A DNA stretch of 15,678 nt from Dehalococcoidia bacterium (GCA_030650265.1 JAUSEJ010000203.1:1-15678); one strand, 5' to 3'. Counted from the first letter of the stretch, positions 1 to 8,153 are shown. The notes: generated by a model not told the origin, from the sequence alone. Made by a program: numbers and translations.

Positions 1-1
1 C

Positions 2-109
2 CGGGAAGATGGAAACCTGATGCTGCTATATCCCGGACGCACCTACTATCGCATAGTCGGAAACGACATCAAGCCATACGCCGAGTCAATGGCGTCGGGC
101 ACAGATTGA
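2..109 (+). CDS. C-terminal tail of an unrecognised protein (5' end outside window)
   Basis: An open frame runs from the left edge to a TGA at 107-109, giving 35 residues that end in SGTD. A promoter for the next gene begins six bases after this stop, which supports it as a true gene end. The peptide has an EDGNLMLLY stretch and a YYRIVGND stretch. These look like the beta-strands of a soluble C-terminal domain, but I cannot assign a family. The following YfhO gene is on the same strand, so the missing gene may belong to the same envelope cluster. The frame is short and has no start in view, so confidence is moderate. Confidence 0.5.
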   Translation, partial: REDGNLMLLYPGRTYYRIVGNDIKPYAESMASGTD

Positions 110-114
110 TAGGC

Positions 115-143
115 TTGAAGAGCCCGGCCAACATTTCTATAAT
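115..143 (+). promoter_or_regulatory. Sigma-70-type promoter for the YfhO gene
   Basis: TTGAAG at 115-120 and a perfect TATAAT at 138-143 are separated by exactly 17 bases. Transcription would begin near 150. The promoter lies directly after the stop of the upstream partial gene and leaves a leader of about 125 bases before the YfhO ATG at 276. Confidence 0.6.
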
Positions 144-275
144 GCTGGTAACAAATCTGATGGGGCATTTGTCAGTGCGCGCTTTGTGCGATCAACCCTT
201 AGGGCTTATACGCCCGATTGTCACTTCGCTTCTGCAGGCATCTGCACAATTTTGCCCCGGGGCTGCAACGATCTG

Positions 276-2816
276 ATGTCTAGACGACGCGAGTTCTTTT
301 TCGTCACCCTGGCGTTTCTGGCCATTTTGGCTGCCCTGTTCTGGCGGGTTGTGCTGCGTCAGGAGGCGCTGGTGCCGGGAGACATCCTGTTTTACCACGA
401 CCCGTTATGGCGAAGTCTCGCTCCGCCCGGGTTCTCGTTTCCCGCCAATCCACTGCTTTCGGACCAGATCTTCATGTACTATCCCTGGCGCGTTTTCAGC
501 AATGCGAGCCTGCTTCAGGGAATCGTTCCGTTGTGGAATCCGTTCGTTCTTGGCGGCACGCCCTTTCTGGCGAACATGCAGTCAGCCATCTTCTATCCTC
601 TTAATCTACTGCTGCTTGTTCTTCCAATGCCGGTAGGCATTGGCTATCTGGCCATAGCGCGACTCCTAATAGCGGCTTTGTCCACTTATTACTATCTCAG
701 GATCATCGGGATCGGCCGGTCCGGATCCTTTGTCGGCGGCTGCGCCTTTGCCATGAGCGGGTTCTCCATCGTTTGGCTGGGCTCTCCGCTTTCAAACGTG
801 GCGATCTTGCTGCCGTTGGCGCTATTGATCACGGAGAGCATGCTTATCCATCCACGAAGGACTGGGCTTCGACTCGCCGCTCTCGCCCTCGTGATTGGCG
901 CCCAATTCCTCGGCGGCCATCCCGAAACATCTCTCCACTTCGGCCTCGTCTGGGCTGCCTACGTAGCGCTTCGCCTGATCATGGGCTGGCGACGGGGGGA
1001 GCGGTGGCAGACGAAAGGACGGCCGGGGCTGTTTGTCTGTGTGTCCTGTCTCGTTGGTGTTGCCATCGGCGCCGTACAGATATTGCCGTTTCTCTCCGTC
1101 CTCGGGGAATCGACCGCCTTTCTTTCCCGTCAAGGTGCGCCCGGAAGCAACTGGTTCTTCTACCCGCGTTTTTGGCAGGAGGCGCTGGGGTTCGCCACGA
1201 TTCTATTTCCTAACGCCCTTGGCAATCCAAGCCTTTCCGCCGGCGCTTCCCTAAATCCGTTTTCGAACTTCAGCGAGCAGGCGGCCTACGTTGGAACGAT
1301 TCCCCTGCTACTTGCCATTATCGGTGCGACGATGTGGCGACGGAATCGGTTCGTCGCCTTCTGGCTCGGGACCGCCATAGTAGCTACCGGGGTGGCCTTT
1401 CGCGTGCCAATCTTCGAGGCTGTGAACCATCTGCCGTTGACTGGCATGGCTATTAACGGACGCTTGCGCCTGGCGCTAACTCTAGCACTGGCTATCTTGA
1501 GCGGCTTCGGCACGGATATTCTGGTTTCCAAGGCCCACGATGTCCTGTTCCTCAGAAAGCTCCGACGCTGGCTCGCCATATCCGCGTCGGTCGGCCTGGC
1601 GGGAGTTCTTGCGGTATTTGCCGTCCTGTCACTTTTCCGCGAACCTCTTCTGGGTTATGTCACTAGATTCGCCGCAACAAACATTGCCGGCAGTTCCGGA
1701 TTCGTGGAACCAGTGGAAACTTATCTTAACAAATTGCCTGCCATGTATGACAGTCTAACTCAGTTCTACAACCCGCTGTCGCTGCGCGTGGCTATCCCCG
1801 TCTACGTTGCCGCCATCTTCTGGCTGGCACTTTGGCTCTTCAACAGAAAGCGACCTGGAACGAAGTGGCTGAAGGGGCCCATCTTATTGCTCACTATTGC
1901 CGAGCTGTCTATTCTGGCTTATCCCTACAATCCTACCGTCGATGCCAGGCAAGTATATCCCGAGACGGGGGCGATAAGATTCTTGCGAGAGAATGCAGGT
2001 GCGGCGAGGATTGCCGGCGTGAGCTTTGCCCTAAACCCCAACGGCAGCATGGTATGGCAACTGCGGGACATACGCGGCTACGAGATGACCGTAGACCAGC
2101 GATTCCAGACTTTTTACAGTAGTTTCGCCACCGGACTTCCCTTTGGCGCCTATAACCTTCTTGCCAATGCCGATGACCGTCTTCTCGATCTCCTTGGCGT
2201 CAAATACGTTGTGGCGCAGTCGGGGAGTGTAAAAACGAGCGCTGATTTGCCCGTAGTCTATGTCGGAGAAGGCGTTGATATCTCCGAAAACAAGAATAGA
2301 TTGCCCCGAGCATTTCTGGTCGGCAAGTCACGCCTGATCGCCGACCCGGGGCAAATACTCGAGACAATGCAATCGCCAGCGTTCAAACCTGACGAAGAGG
2401 TACTCCTCGAAACCGGCGCTCCTTCTCATGTCCCGACTACCATTAGCGGCAGGGCAGAGGTCACCGACGTCAACGCGAACGAGGTCGAGGTGCAGGTCTT
2501 GGCGGACGCCCCCTCGTGGCTGGTGCTTAGCGACACCTTTGACCCGGGCTGGAAAGCCTATGTCGACGGTCAGAGGGTGGAGATTTACCGGGCCAACTAC
2601 GTCATGCGGGCCGTCAGGGTGGGCGCCGCCGAGCACAGGGTACGCTTTGTGTACGATCCACCGGCCTATTCGCTTGGCCTACGCATCACCCTGGCGGCGC
2701 TGCTTCTTTTGGGAGCAATCATCATCTTCCCCATGCTCTGGCGTACGGCAGAAAGATCTGTACGCGTGAGGACGTTCCTCTCCCGGCTGGAAAGCGAGAT
2801 CAGCCACAATCGCTAA
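276..2816 (+). CDS. YfhO family polytopic membrane protein
   Basis: This 846-residue protein has an N-terminal membrane anchor after MSRRRE, many further hydrophobic segments over about the first 560 residues, and a soluble C-terminal part. Family marks are the early WNPFVLGGTPFLAN segment, DRLLDLLGVKYVV, and the C-terminal DTFDPGWKAYVDGQ followed by YRANYVMRAV, which is the usual YfhO ending. YfhO proteins are thought to act in glycosylation of cell-surface polymers, as glycosyltransferase-C-like proteins or helpers; the substrate cannot be told here. I chose the ATG at 276 because the sequence from there opens directly into a membrane segment. A GTG at 186 would add 30 polar residues unlike the family. 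No good ribosome binding site precedes 276. The convergent DUF2079 gene ends 74 bases downstream. Confidence 0.85.
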   Translation: MSRRREFFFVTLAFLAILAALFWRVVLRQEALVPGDILFYHDPLWRSLAPPGFSFPANPLLSDQIFMYYPWRVFSNASLLQGIVPLWNPFVLGGTPFLANMQSAIFYPLNLLLLVLPMPVGIGYLAIARLLIAALSTYYYLRIIGIGRSGSFVGGCAFAMSGFSIVWLGSPLSNVAILLPLALLITESMLIHPRRTGLRLAALALVIGAQFLGGHPETSLHFGLVWAAYVALRLIMGWRRGERWQTKGRPGLFVCVSCLVGVAIGAVQILPFLSVLGESTAFLSRQGAPGSNWFFYPRFWQEALGFATILFPNALGNPSLSAGASLNPFSNFSEQAAYVGTIPLLLAIIGATMWRRNRFVAFWLGTAIVATGVAFRVPIFEAVNHLPLTGMAINGRLRLALTLALAILSGFGTDILVSKAHDVLFLRKLRRWLAISASVGLAGVLAVFAVLSLFREPLLGYVTRFAATNIAGSSGFVEPVETYLNKLPAMYDSLTQFYNPLSLRVAIPVYVAAIFWLALWLFNRKRPGTKWLKGPILLLTIAELSILAYPYNPTVDARQVYPETGAIRFLRENAGAARIAGVSFALNPNGSMVWQLRDIRGYEMTVDQRFQTFYSSFATGLPFGAYNLLANADDRLLDLLGVKYVVAQSGSVKTSADLPVVYVGEGVDISENKNRLPRAFLVGKSRLIADPGQILETMQSPAFKPDEEVLLETGAPSHVPTTISGRAEVTDVNANEVEVQVLADAPSWLVLSDTFDPGWKAYVDGQRVEIYRANYVMRAVRVGAAEHRVRFVYDPPAYSLGLRITLAALLLLGAIIIFPMLWRTAERSVRVRTFLSRLESEISHNR

Positions 2817-2890
2817 CCTGGCGTTCCCATTTGGATCAGAGCAATGGAAGAAAGTTGGGGCAGCAGGATTCCCAGCCACTCTATCTTTTC

Positions 2891-4843
2891 TCACCTGACA
2901 GGCAATGCCACCGCCACGTTGTCGTCTACCGCATTACCGGTTGGACCCAGGACGCTGAGGCGCTTCATGTCTGCCAAATTGTACAGTCCGATCCGCAGGT
3001 CATAGTCTCCTGGCGTGGCGTTAGCCTTGACTGACAGTTGATGCCGGTCCTGAACGATCAGCCCGCCCTTCCAGTTTAGCGTACTACAGGTAGAGTCATT
3101 CGGACGGCCATCATGTTGGGCCACCGATTGCCACTGCTTGTCCAACAAGTTGACGAAAACCGTATAGTCAGCATTGATCGGCTCCCGGATGGCTTGCCAG
3201 TATAACGTAATAACCAGATCATCTCGCGGTCTTACCGCCGGCTTTTCGAGGCTGTAGCCTATGAGTCGAATCAAGCCGCCGAAATTGCTGTTCAAATTAT
3301 GCTGCCATTCGTACGGCGCAAATAGATTGCCATCCCGCTGGATTGCGTCCCTACTACCATATAGCATCAGGCCGTCTTCACAGCGAACAGCCGAATAACT
3401 CTGGCCTCCGGCGATTTGGCGAATTGCCAGATCCCGGTCAGCCGCCGGCGCGTTGGTAACCGGCGGTCTCTTTCGGTCCAGAAGGAGATAGTCCGCCTCA
3501 GGAGAATTGGCGGAGAGAAAGTAGAGTCCCCTGCGATGCGCCAGTCTGGCCAGCCAGCGATGATCCTCCACCACCACCGAAGCGTTTTCGGGAATGGCTT
3601 GGGTGAAGCGGATCGCGGTGGCGGAGTGCGCGTCGGGCTCCATCTGGGAGAGGAGACTCGTCGGATATTTGACGAAGACAGACTGAGAGTAGATTGTCGC
3701 AGCGCCCATTCCGAGCAACAGCAGGATAAACACTGCTTTGCGCACCCTGGTTGGCCAACCGAAGGCGGCGACGATACGGCGGACGCGGCTCAAGGCGATG
3801 ATTGCAGCGACAAAAACGGGTGGAATGACCGGCGCCACGTAGCGTTCGAAGATCTCGTAGGTGGGAGGGAACTTGGATGCGAGTATCTCCAGCAGGGCTG
3901 GAAAGGCGACAAGCAGTGCCTCTGGCGCAAGCAGAGACAGGAAGGCGACCGGTTCAAACAGCCAGTAGACGTAATTCTGCTTGGCCTCTGCCGTGATCAC
4001 ACCTATGAGTTCTCCTGGCATGGTGAAGATGCCAGCGACAATTCCGGAAATCCCCTGTCCCAAGTAATCGTAGCCAGGGAAAGGGACCGGCCCATAGCCT
4101 TCCCTGAGAGCTGGCATAATGATCTGAGTCACCAGAACAAACCAGACCAAACTCCCGATTACAGTGGCCATGCCGATCCGCCACTTGCGCGTACTCAGCA
4201 CGATATATGCGCCCATGGCCGCCACCGTAAGGGCAAGTTCTTCTTTGGTCATCAGCAGAAGAATCATTGCCACTGCATAGAGTCGCCATTGCCTCCTCTC
4301 GACAGCGTAAAAGCCGAGAAAGAGGAAAGGTATGGCGAAGGCGATTTCGTGGAACTCGTTCACTATGTTGACGTCGTGGGTGGCCGGATTCGCCAGGTAT
4401 AGAACCGATAGCGCCAGGGCAGCGGCAGGGCTGGCCAAGCGCAGGCGGGCGAACAGGTATAGCGGCACGGCGGCAAGACCCAGAGCGAGAGTCTGGAGGA
4501 CAAGTAGGGTAGTCGGATCGCGGTGCAAGGCATACAGGGGCACCATAGGAATGAAGATTGGCGAGAAATGACGGCCAAATCGGCTCATTTCTCCTTCAAG
4601 ACTGTAGAAGAATAGGGTGCCCTTAGTGGCGTTCCAGAAGCCCTGTTCGAAGGTGGCTAGATCAAACAGCGTATTGCCGGTGGCGTAGGCCGCTATCGCC
4701 TTGGAGGAGAGGGCGACTATATAGGCCCCTATCAACAAGACCAAGATCGCGAGACACCATCGCTCGACCAGCTTGATCCGCAACGGGTGCGAAGAAGCAT
4801 CTCGCCCCTGAGAAGGGTCTACCACGGCAAGTCTGTCCGGCAT
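2891..4843 (-). CDS. DUF2079 membrane protein with C-terminal beta-sandwich domain
   Basis: This 650-residue protein has about ten hydrophobic segments. The DUF2079 hallmark is seen near the N-terminus: FDLATFEQGFWN at about 60-71, then GRHFSPI at about 90-96. The family resembles GT-C glycosyltransferases, so a role in surface polysaccharide or lipid glycosylation is an inference. Residues from about 526 onward form a separate beta-rich domain (LIGYSLEKP, VITLYWQA, DYTVFVNLLD, GDYDLRIGLYN). I associate such domains with Chloroflexota membrane glycosyltransferase-like proteins. The ATG at 4843 has GGAGG nine bases upstream. The helicase gene ends 72 bases upstream on the same strand, so cotranscription is possible. 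A long antisense open frame covers much of this gene and is taken as a shadow. Confidence 0.85.
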   Translation of the reverse strand: MPDRLAVVDPSQGRDASSHPLRIKLVERWCLAILVLLIGAYIVALSSKAIAAYATGNTLFDLATFEQGFWNATKGTLFFYSLEGEMSRFGRHFSPIFIPMVPLYALHRDPTTLLVLQTLALGLAAVPLYLFARLRLASPAAALALSVLYLANPATHDVNIVNEFHEIAFAIPFLFLGFYAVERRQWRLYAVAMILLLMTKEELALTVAAMGAYIVLSTRKWRIGMATVIGSLVWFVLVTQIIMPALREGYGPVPFPGYDYLGQGISGIVAGIFTMPGELIGVITAEAKQNYVYWLFEPVAFLSLLAPEALLVAFPALLEILASKFPPTYEIFERYVAPVIPPVFVAAIIALSRVRRIVAAFGWPTRVRKAVFILLLLGMGAATIYSQSVFVKYPTSLLSQMEPDAHSATAIRFTQAIPENASVVVEDHRWLARLAHRRGLYFLSANSPEADYLLLDRKRPPVTNAPAADRDLAIRQIAGGQSYSAVRCEDGLMLYGSRDAIQRDGNLFAPYEWQHNLNSNFGGLIRLIGYSLEKPAVRPRDDLVITLYWQAIREPINADYTVFVNLLDKQWQSVAQHDGRPNDSTCSTLNWKGGLIVQDRHQLSVKANATPGDYDLRIGLYNLADMKRLSVLGPTGNAVDDNVAVALPVR

Positions 4844-4915
4844 TCTAGAAGGCCTCCACTTTTCGCTCTGACTTGTCCCTTCTTCGAGTGAATGCCGGCC
4901 ATTCGAGCCGTTGAA

Positions 4916-6604
4916 TCAGGCGTCGGCGATGGTGTAACTGTAGCCTTGTTCCGTTAGAAACAGTTGGCGTTTGGCGGCGAAGTCCTGATCCTTGGTGTCG
5001 CGGGTTACGAGGGAATAGAAATGAGCGACGCCGCCGTCTCTCTTGGGCCGGAGAACTCTGCCGAGCCTCTGTGCCTCCTCCTGCCGGCTGCCGAAACTGC
5101 CCGATACTTGAATCGCCACGTTGGCCTCGGGTAGGTCGATGGCGAAGTTCCCCACCTTGCTGATAACGAGGAGTTTAATCTCCCCGTCCCTGAATCGCTG
5201 GTATAGTTTATCTCGCTCGCGGTTCGGCGTTTTCCCAGTGATGAGCGGCGCCTCGAGACAACGGGCGATGGCCTTGAGCTGGTCGATATACTGGCCGATG
5301 ACGAGCACGTTGTCATCACTGTGCTGACCGACCAGTTGGGAAAGCACTTCCAGCTTGCGCGAGTTCTGGGCGGCAATGCTGTATTTGACCTTGTCCTCGG
5401 CCATGGCATAGCCCAGCCTCTCGTCCGGAGGGAGAGCCACGCGGATCTCGTGGCATTCGGCAGTGGCGATCCAGCCTTGCCTTTCGAGATCCTTCCACGG
5501 CACGTCATACTTCTTTGGCCCGATGAGGCCGAAGACGTCGGTCTCCCTCCCATCCTCTCGAATGAGGGTCGCCGTCAAGCCGAGACGACGCCTTGCCTGG
5601 ATCTCGGCCGTGATCCGAAACACGGGGGCGGGCAGAAGATGAACTTCGTCATAAATGATCAGGCCCCAGTCACGCTGGTTGAACAGGGATAGGTGGGGAT
5701 AGTCCCCGATCTCGCCCGTCTCCCGGTCCACTGTGGTGGAGCGATAGATCAGTATCTGGTAGGTGACAACCGTGATGGGTTTGACCTCTTTGCGGTCGCC
5801 GCTGTACTCCCCAACCTCCTCCGGCGTCAAGTTGGTCTTGTCCAGTATTTCGCGGATCCACTGCCGCACAGCAATGGTGCTCGAGCAGAGGATGAGAGTG
5901 GCGCACTGGAGCTTGGCTAAAACGCCAAGGCCCACGACCGTCTTACCGGCGCCGCAGGGCAAGGCCACGATACCACTGCCGCCCTGAACGCCGCCGCCCA
6001 GGTGAAAGGCCTCTATCGAATCCTCTTGATAGCGTCGCAAAGCGAATGGCAGTCCCCCCTTGCTTATGGACAGCAGGTTAGTCGGGACGTAGGCGCCCTC
6101 GACGTAGCCGGCCAGGTCCTCGGCGGGAAAGCCAAACCTGATCAGAGCCATCTTAACGTGGCCGCGCTGGCTGGAGTCGACCAGAATGGTCTTGGCATCG
6201 ACTTGCGAGAGGAGATAGGGCCTGATCTGCTTGTTGTTCCAGACTTCTCTAAGAAGCATCTCGTCGGCGGAGACGAGGAGGAGCCGCTCGTTCCTCCTCA
6301 TCAGCTTGAGGCGGCCATAGCGGGAAACGTATTCCAGGATGTCGGTCTTGACATTGCCGGGAACGTCGTACTTCCCGAATCTGTCCAGAGCCTCGACCAT
6401 CGCCTGAGCGCTCATGCCCGCCGCCGCCGCATTCCAGAGCGACAGGGGCGTCAGGCGATAGGTGTGAACGTGCTCCGGCGATTTGACCAATTCGGCAAAA
6501 CGGGCCAGGATATCCCGCGTCTCCCCGTAGAGGGGATTGTCCACCTCGAGGAGAACGGTCTTGTCGCTCTGGACAATAAGAGGATTCTGCGGGCGAAAGT
6601 TCAT
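4916..6604 (-). CDS. XPB/Ssl2-like DNA repair helicase (superfamily 2)
   Basis: This 562-residue ATP-dependent 3'-5' DNA helicase is of the bacterial XPB group, related to the TFIIH subunit XPB. From the ATG at 6604, an N-terminal damage-recognition-like region covers about 1-180. RecA-like domain 1 carries Walker A CGAGKT (217-222), DEVH (319-322) and LGLTATLIRED, with the XPB-specific RED triplet at 349-351. Domain 2 carries the Arg-finger motif QRLGRVLRPK (512-521). Length fits bacterial XPB proteins. In bacteria these helicases occur in Mycobacterium and scattered other phyla, and are thought to act in nucleotide excision repair or branch processing. An in-frame GTG at 6613 would begin only one base after the -10 box, so the ATG at 6604 is preferred; the transcript would be essentially leaderless. 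Confidence 0.93.
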   Translation of the reverse strand: MNFRPQNPLIVQSDKTVLLEVDNPLYGETRDILARFAELVKSPEHVHTYRLTPLSLWNAAAAGMSAQAMVEALDRFGKYDVPGNVKTDILEYVSRYGRLKLMRRNERLLLVSADEMLLREVWNNKQIRPYLLSQVDAKTILVDSSQRGHVKMALIRFGFPAEDLAGYVEGAYVPTNLLSISKGGLPFALRRYQEDSIEAFHLGGGVQGGSGIVALPCGAGKTVVGLGVLAKLQCATLILCSSTIAVRQWIREILDKTNLTPEEVGEYSGDRKEVKPITVVTYQILIYRSTTVDRETGEIGDYPHLSLFNQRDWGLIIYDEVHLLPAPVFRITAEIQARRRLGLTATLIREDGRETDVFGLIGPKKYDVPWKDLERQGWIATAECHEIRVALPPDERLGYAMAEDKVKYSIAAQNSRKLEVLSQLVGQHSDDNVLVIGQYIDQLKAIARCLEAPLITGKTPNRERDKLYQRFRDGEIKLLVISKVGNFAIDLPEANVAIQVSGSFGSRQEEAQRLGRVLRPKRDGGVAHFYSLVTRDTKDQDFAAKRQLFLTEQGYSYTIADA

Positions 6605-6614
6605 GGCGCCCACT

Positions 6615-6643
6615 ATTATACATGCTGGGCCGCGACATCGCCA
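6615..6643 (-). promoter_or_regulatory. Promoter of the XPB-like helicase gene
   Basis: On the minus strand a perfect TATAAT (6620-6615) follows TGGCGA (6643-6638) after a 17-base spacer. The predicted start near 6608 is about four bases before the ATG at 6604, so the mRNA would be almost leaderless. The -35 box matches TTGACA at only three of six positions. It lies back to back with the arsR promoter. Confidence 0.5.
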
Positions 6644-6707
6644 GCACTCAAGCTAAGGCATCTTGCAAGGGCAGCCACGCTAAGTATGCCAGGAGCGTGC
6701 GTGCGTG

Positions 6708-6736
6708 TTGACAACTAATCGGCGATAGGCTACCAT
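6708..6736 (+). promoter_or_regulatory. Promoter of the arsR-arsC-CMD operon
   Basis: A perfect TTGACA (6708-6713), a 17-base spacer and TACCAT (6731-6736) form a good sigma-70 promoter. Transcription would start near 6743. The -10 box overlaps the dyad operator at 6734-6755, which is the expected layout for ArsR repression. Confidence 0.65.
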
Positions 6737-6755
6737 ATACATGGCCATTGATATG
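6734..6755 (+). promoter_or_regulatory. Candidate ArsR operator (22-bp dyad)
   Basis: The sequence reads CATAT-n2-ATGGCCAT-n2-ATATG and is symmetric at 18 of 22 positions. It covers the end of the -10 box and the predicted transcription start, so a bound repressor would block RNA polymerase. It also contains an in-frame ATG (6741), which argues that this ATG is not the true arsR start. That it binds this ArsR is inference from position and symmetry. Confidence 0.6.
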
Positions 6756-6773
6756 ATGAAAGGTGGTGCGACA

Positions 6774-7121
6774 ATGACTACGCTTACTCTAACCAAAGCA
6801 CCTAGCCTCTGCGATCAACTGAAAGTACTTTCCGATGAAAACCGCATGAGAATCTTGATTCTATTACGGGACGGAGAGCGCTGCGTCTGCGATATCGTCA
6901 ACTTTCTTGGCCTACCGCAATCGCTTGTTTCGCACCATCTCGCCGTCCTGCGTAACGCGGCACTGCTGCGCGACCGCCGGTCGGGGAAGTGGGTGTACTA
7001 CTCGATAAACAAGGACGGCGTTTCGCAGCTCAGTGCACTTCTTGTCGACGTGCTGGATCCGGCCAACATCTCAACAGAATCTGCGCCGGATTACAAGCCC
7101 GATAAGTGCCATGGATCCTAG
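6774..7121 (+). CDS. arsR: ArsR/SmtB family arsenic-responsive repressor
   Basis: This 115-residue winged-helix repressor heads an arsenic operon. Residues 20-80 hold the ArsR fold. ERCVCD at 35-40 supplies the Cys37-x-Cys39 pair used by classic ArsR proteins to bind arsenite. The recognition helix is around LPQSLVSHHLAVLR (47-60), and WVYYSI marks the wing. Cys13 and Cys112 could supply a third ligand. The ATG at 6774 is chosen because AGGTGG lies seven bases upstream, and because the earlier in-frame ATG at 6741 lies in the operator at the predicted transcription start. arsC follows 57 bases downstream. Arsenite or antimonite would release the repressor from its dyad; the exact metalloid is inferred from the neighbouring arsC. 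Confidence 0.88.
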   Translation: MTTLTLTKAPSLCDQLKVLSDENRMRILILLRDGERCVCDIVNFLGLPQSLVSHHLAVLRNAALLRDRRSGKWVYYSINKDGVSQLSALLVDVLDPANISTESAPDYKPDKCHGS

Positions 7122-7178
7122 TTCGGGAGCAATTCCAACCGTTGAGCTCCTTGGCCATCTCTGGATTAGGAGGAGATA

Positions 7179-7682
7179 ATGAAAAGGGTTCTTTTCATCT
7201 GCACGCACAACTCGGCGCGTAGCCAGATGGCAGAGGGCTGGCTGCAGCATCTGGCCAACAACCTTTATGAGGCGCAGAGCGCTGGCACCGAAGCGACTAT
7301 GGTGAGGCCGCTGGCCATTCGCGCCATGGCAGAGGTTGGCATCGACATCTCCGGACACGAAAGCAAGACTGTCGAGCGATTTTTGGGACAGCCATGGGAT
7401 TACATCATCACCGTCTGTAACCAGGCCAGGGAAGCCTGTCCGGTCTTCCCTGGCGGGAAGCAGCGTCTACACTGGTCGTTTCCCGATCCGTCGAAGGCCA
7501 CTGGCACAGAGGAGGAGCAGTTGCAAGTCTATCGCCGCGTGCGCGACACCATACGTGAGCGCATCGAAGCCGAACTGCAAGAGGAACATAGTGCATCACA
7601 CAATGTATCCTTTTCCGGCCAGCCTTTGTCTGAAGGGTTAGAAGGGGAGGTTAAGCACCATGAAGCTGGACAATCGGATTAA
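7179..7682 (+). CDS. arsC: Arsenate reductase, thioredoxin-coupled (LMW-phosphatase fold)
   Basis: This cytoplasmic enzyme reduces arsenate to arsenite. The N-terminal loop FICTHNSARSQ carries the C-x5-R motif (Cys8, Arg14). VCNQAREACP supplies Cys80 and Cys87, spaced as the second and third redox cysteines of the Staphylococcus/Bacillus ArsC class, so thioredoxin is the likely electron donor. The core ends near residue 137, the usual family length. About 30 further residues (HSASHN to the stop) are polar and not part of the fold I know. AGGAGGAG lies just upstream of the ATG. The 3' end overlaps the next gene by 23 bases and contains its ribosome binding site, so the two are probably translated together. 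The product arsenite would need Acr3, encoded in the opposite-strand operon at 12057-13175. Confidence 0.93.
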   Translation: MKRVLFICTHNSARSQMAEGWLQHLANNLYEAQSAGTEATMVRPLAIRAMAEVGIDISGHESKTVERFLGQPWDYIITVCNQAREACPVFPGGKQRLHWSFPDPSKATGTEEEQLQVYRRVRDTIRERIEAELQEEHSASHNVSFSGQPLSEGLEGEVKHHEAGQSD

Positions 7683-8139
7683 GGAATTGATCGCAATAGG
7701 GGCGTCTATCACAGCAAACTGTCAGCTTTGCTTGGAATACCATGTGGGGAAGGCCCAGGAATATGGGGCCGACACACAGGAAGTCGCCGAGGCCATAGCA
7801 GTCGGCAAGACAGTTAGGCAAGAAGCAGCACGAAAGATGGATCGTTTCGCTTCGACTGTGAAGCAAGCGAGTGCTTCGGCGGCCAGGGATGCGGATTGCG
7901 GGTGTAGCTCTAGCTCCGACAAAAGCACTGTTTCAGTTGACCTCTGCGGTAGCGATTGTGACTGCAAGGCTTTCGAACCCACGAATGAAGTTAAGCAGAC
8001 TCCCGCGTTCAACGTCCATGAAACACCCGCAAAGTTGGTTCCGGGGGGATCTCAAGCAGAGAAAAGTAGCCCGTGTTGCGGGCCGGCGGAGACAAAAGCG
8101 CAAAGCGGGACGAAGACTTGCCGAGGAGTGCGACGATGA
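7660..8139 (+). CDS. Carboxymuconolactone decarboxylase-like (AhpD fold) protein with Cys-rich tail
   Basis: This 159-residue protein has two parts. Residues 1-70 are a compact CMD/AhpD-like helical domain with CQLCLEYH (Cys21-x2-Cys24 and His28), the redox motif of that superfamily. Residues 71-159 are low in hydrophobic content and hold eight cysteines: CGC at 80-82, C96, C100 and C102 in CGSDCDC, CC at 139-140 in SSPCCGPA, and C154. Such clustering suggests binding of a thiophilic metal or metalloid, arsenite being the obvious candidate in this operon; this is inference. GGGGAGG precedes the ATG, which lies within the end of arsC. I know CMD-family proteins beside arsenic genes (for example a peroxidase-like protein of arsenosugar clusters), but not this tail. 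No terminator separates the gene from the next promoter. Confidence 0.8.
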   Translation: MKLDNRIKELIAIGASITANCQLCLEYHVGKAQEYGADTQEVAEAIAVGKTVRQEAARKMDRFASTVKQASASAARDADCGCSSSSDKSTVSVDLCGSDCDCKAFEPTNEVKQTPAFNVHETPAKLVPGGSQAEKSSPCCGPAETKAQSGTKTCRGVRR

Positions 8140-8153
8140 AAGCCTATCCTTTG

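Noticed and set aside
186..275. GTG start 30 codons upstream for the YfhO gene
   Set aside because: The added residues are polar with three cysteines and unlike YfhO N-termini; the membrane anchor follows directly after ATG 276.
3416..4402. A 328-codon open frame on the plus strand
   Set aside because: It lies wholly antisense to the well-supported DUF2079 gene, has no family features, and is rich in charged and His/Gln residues as expected of a shadow frame.
6002..6718. A 238-codon open frame on the plus strand
   Set aside because: It is antisense to the XPB-like helicase and continues over its promoter; no recognisable motif.
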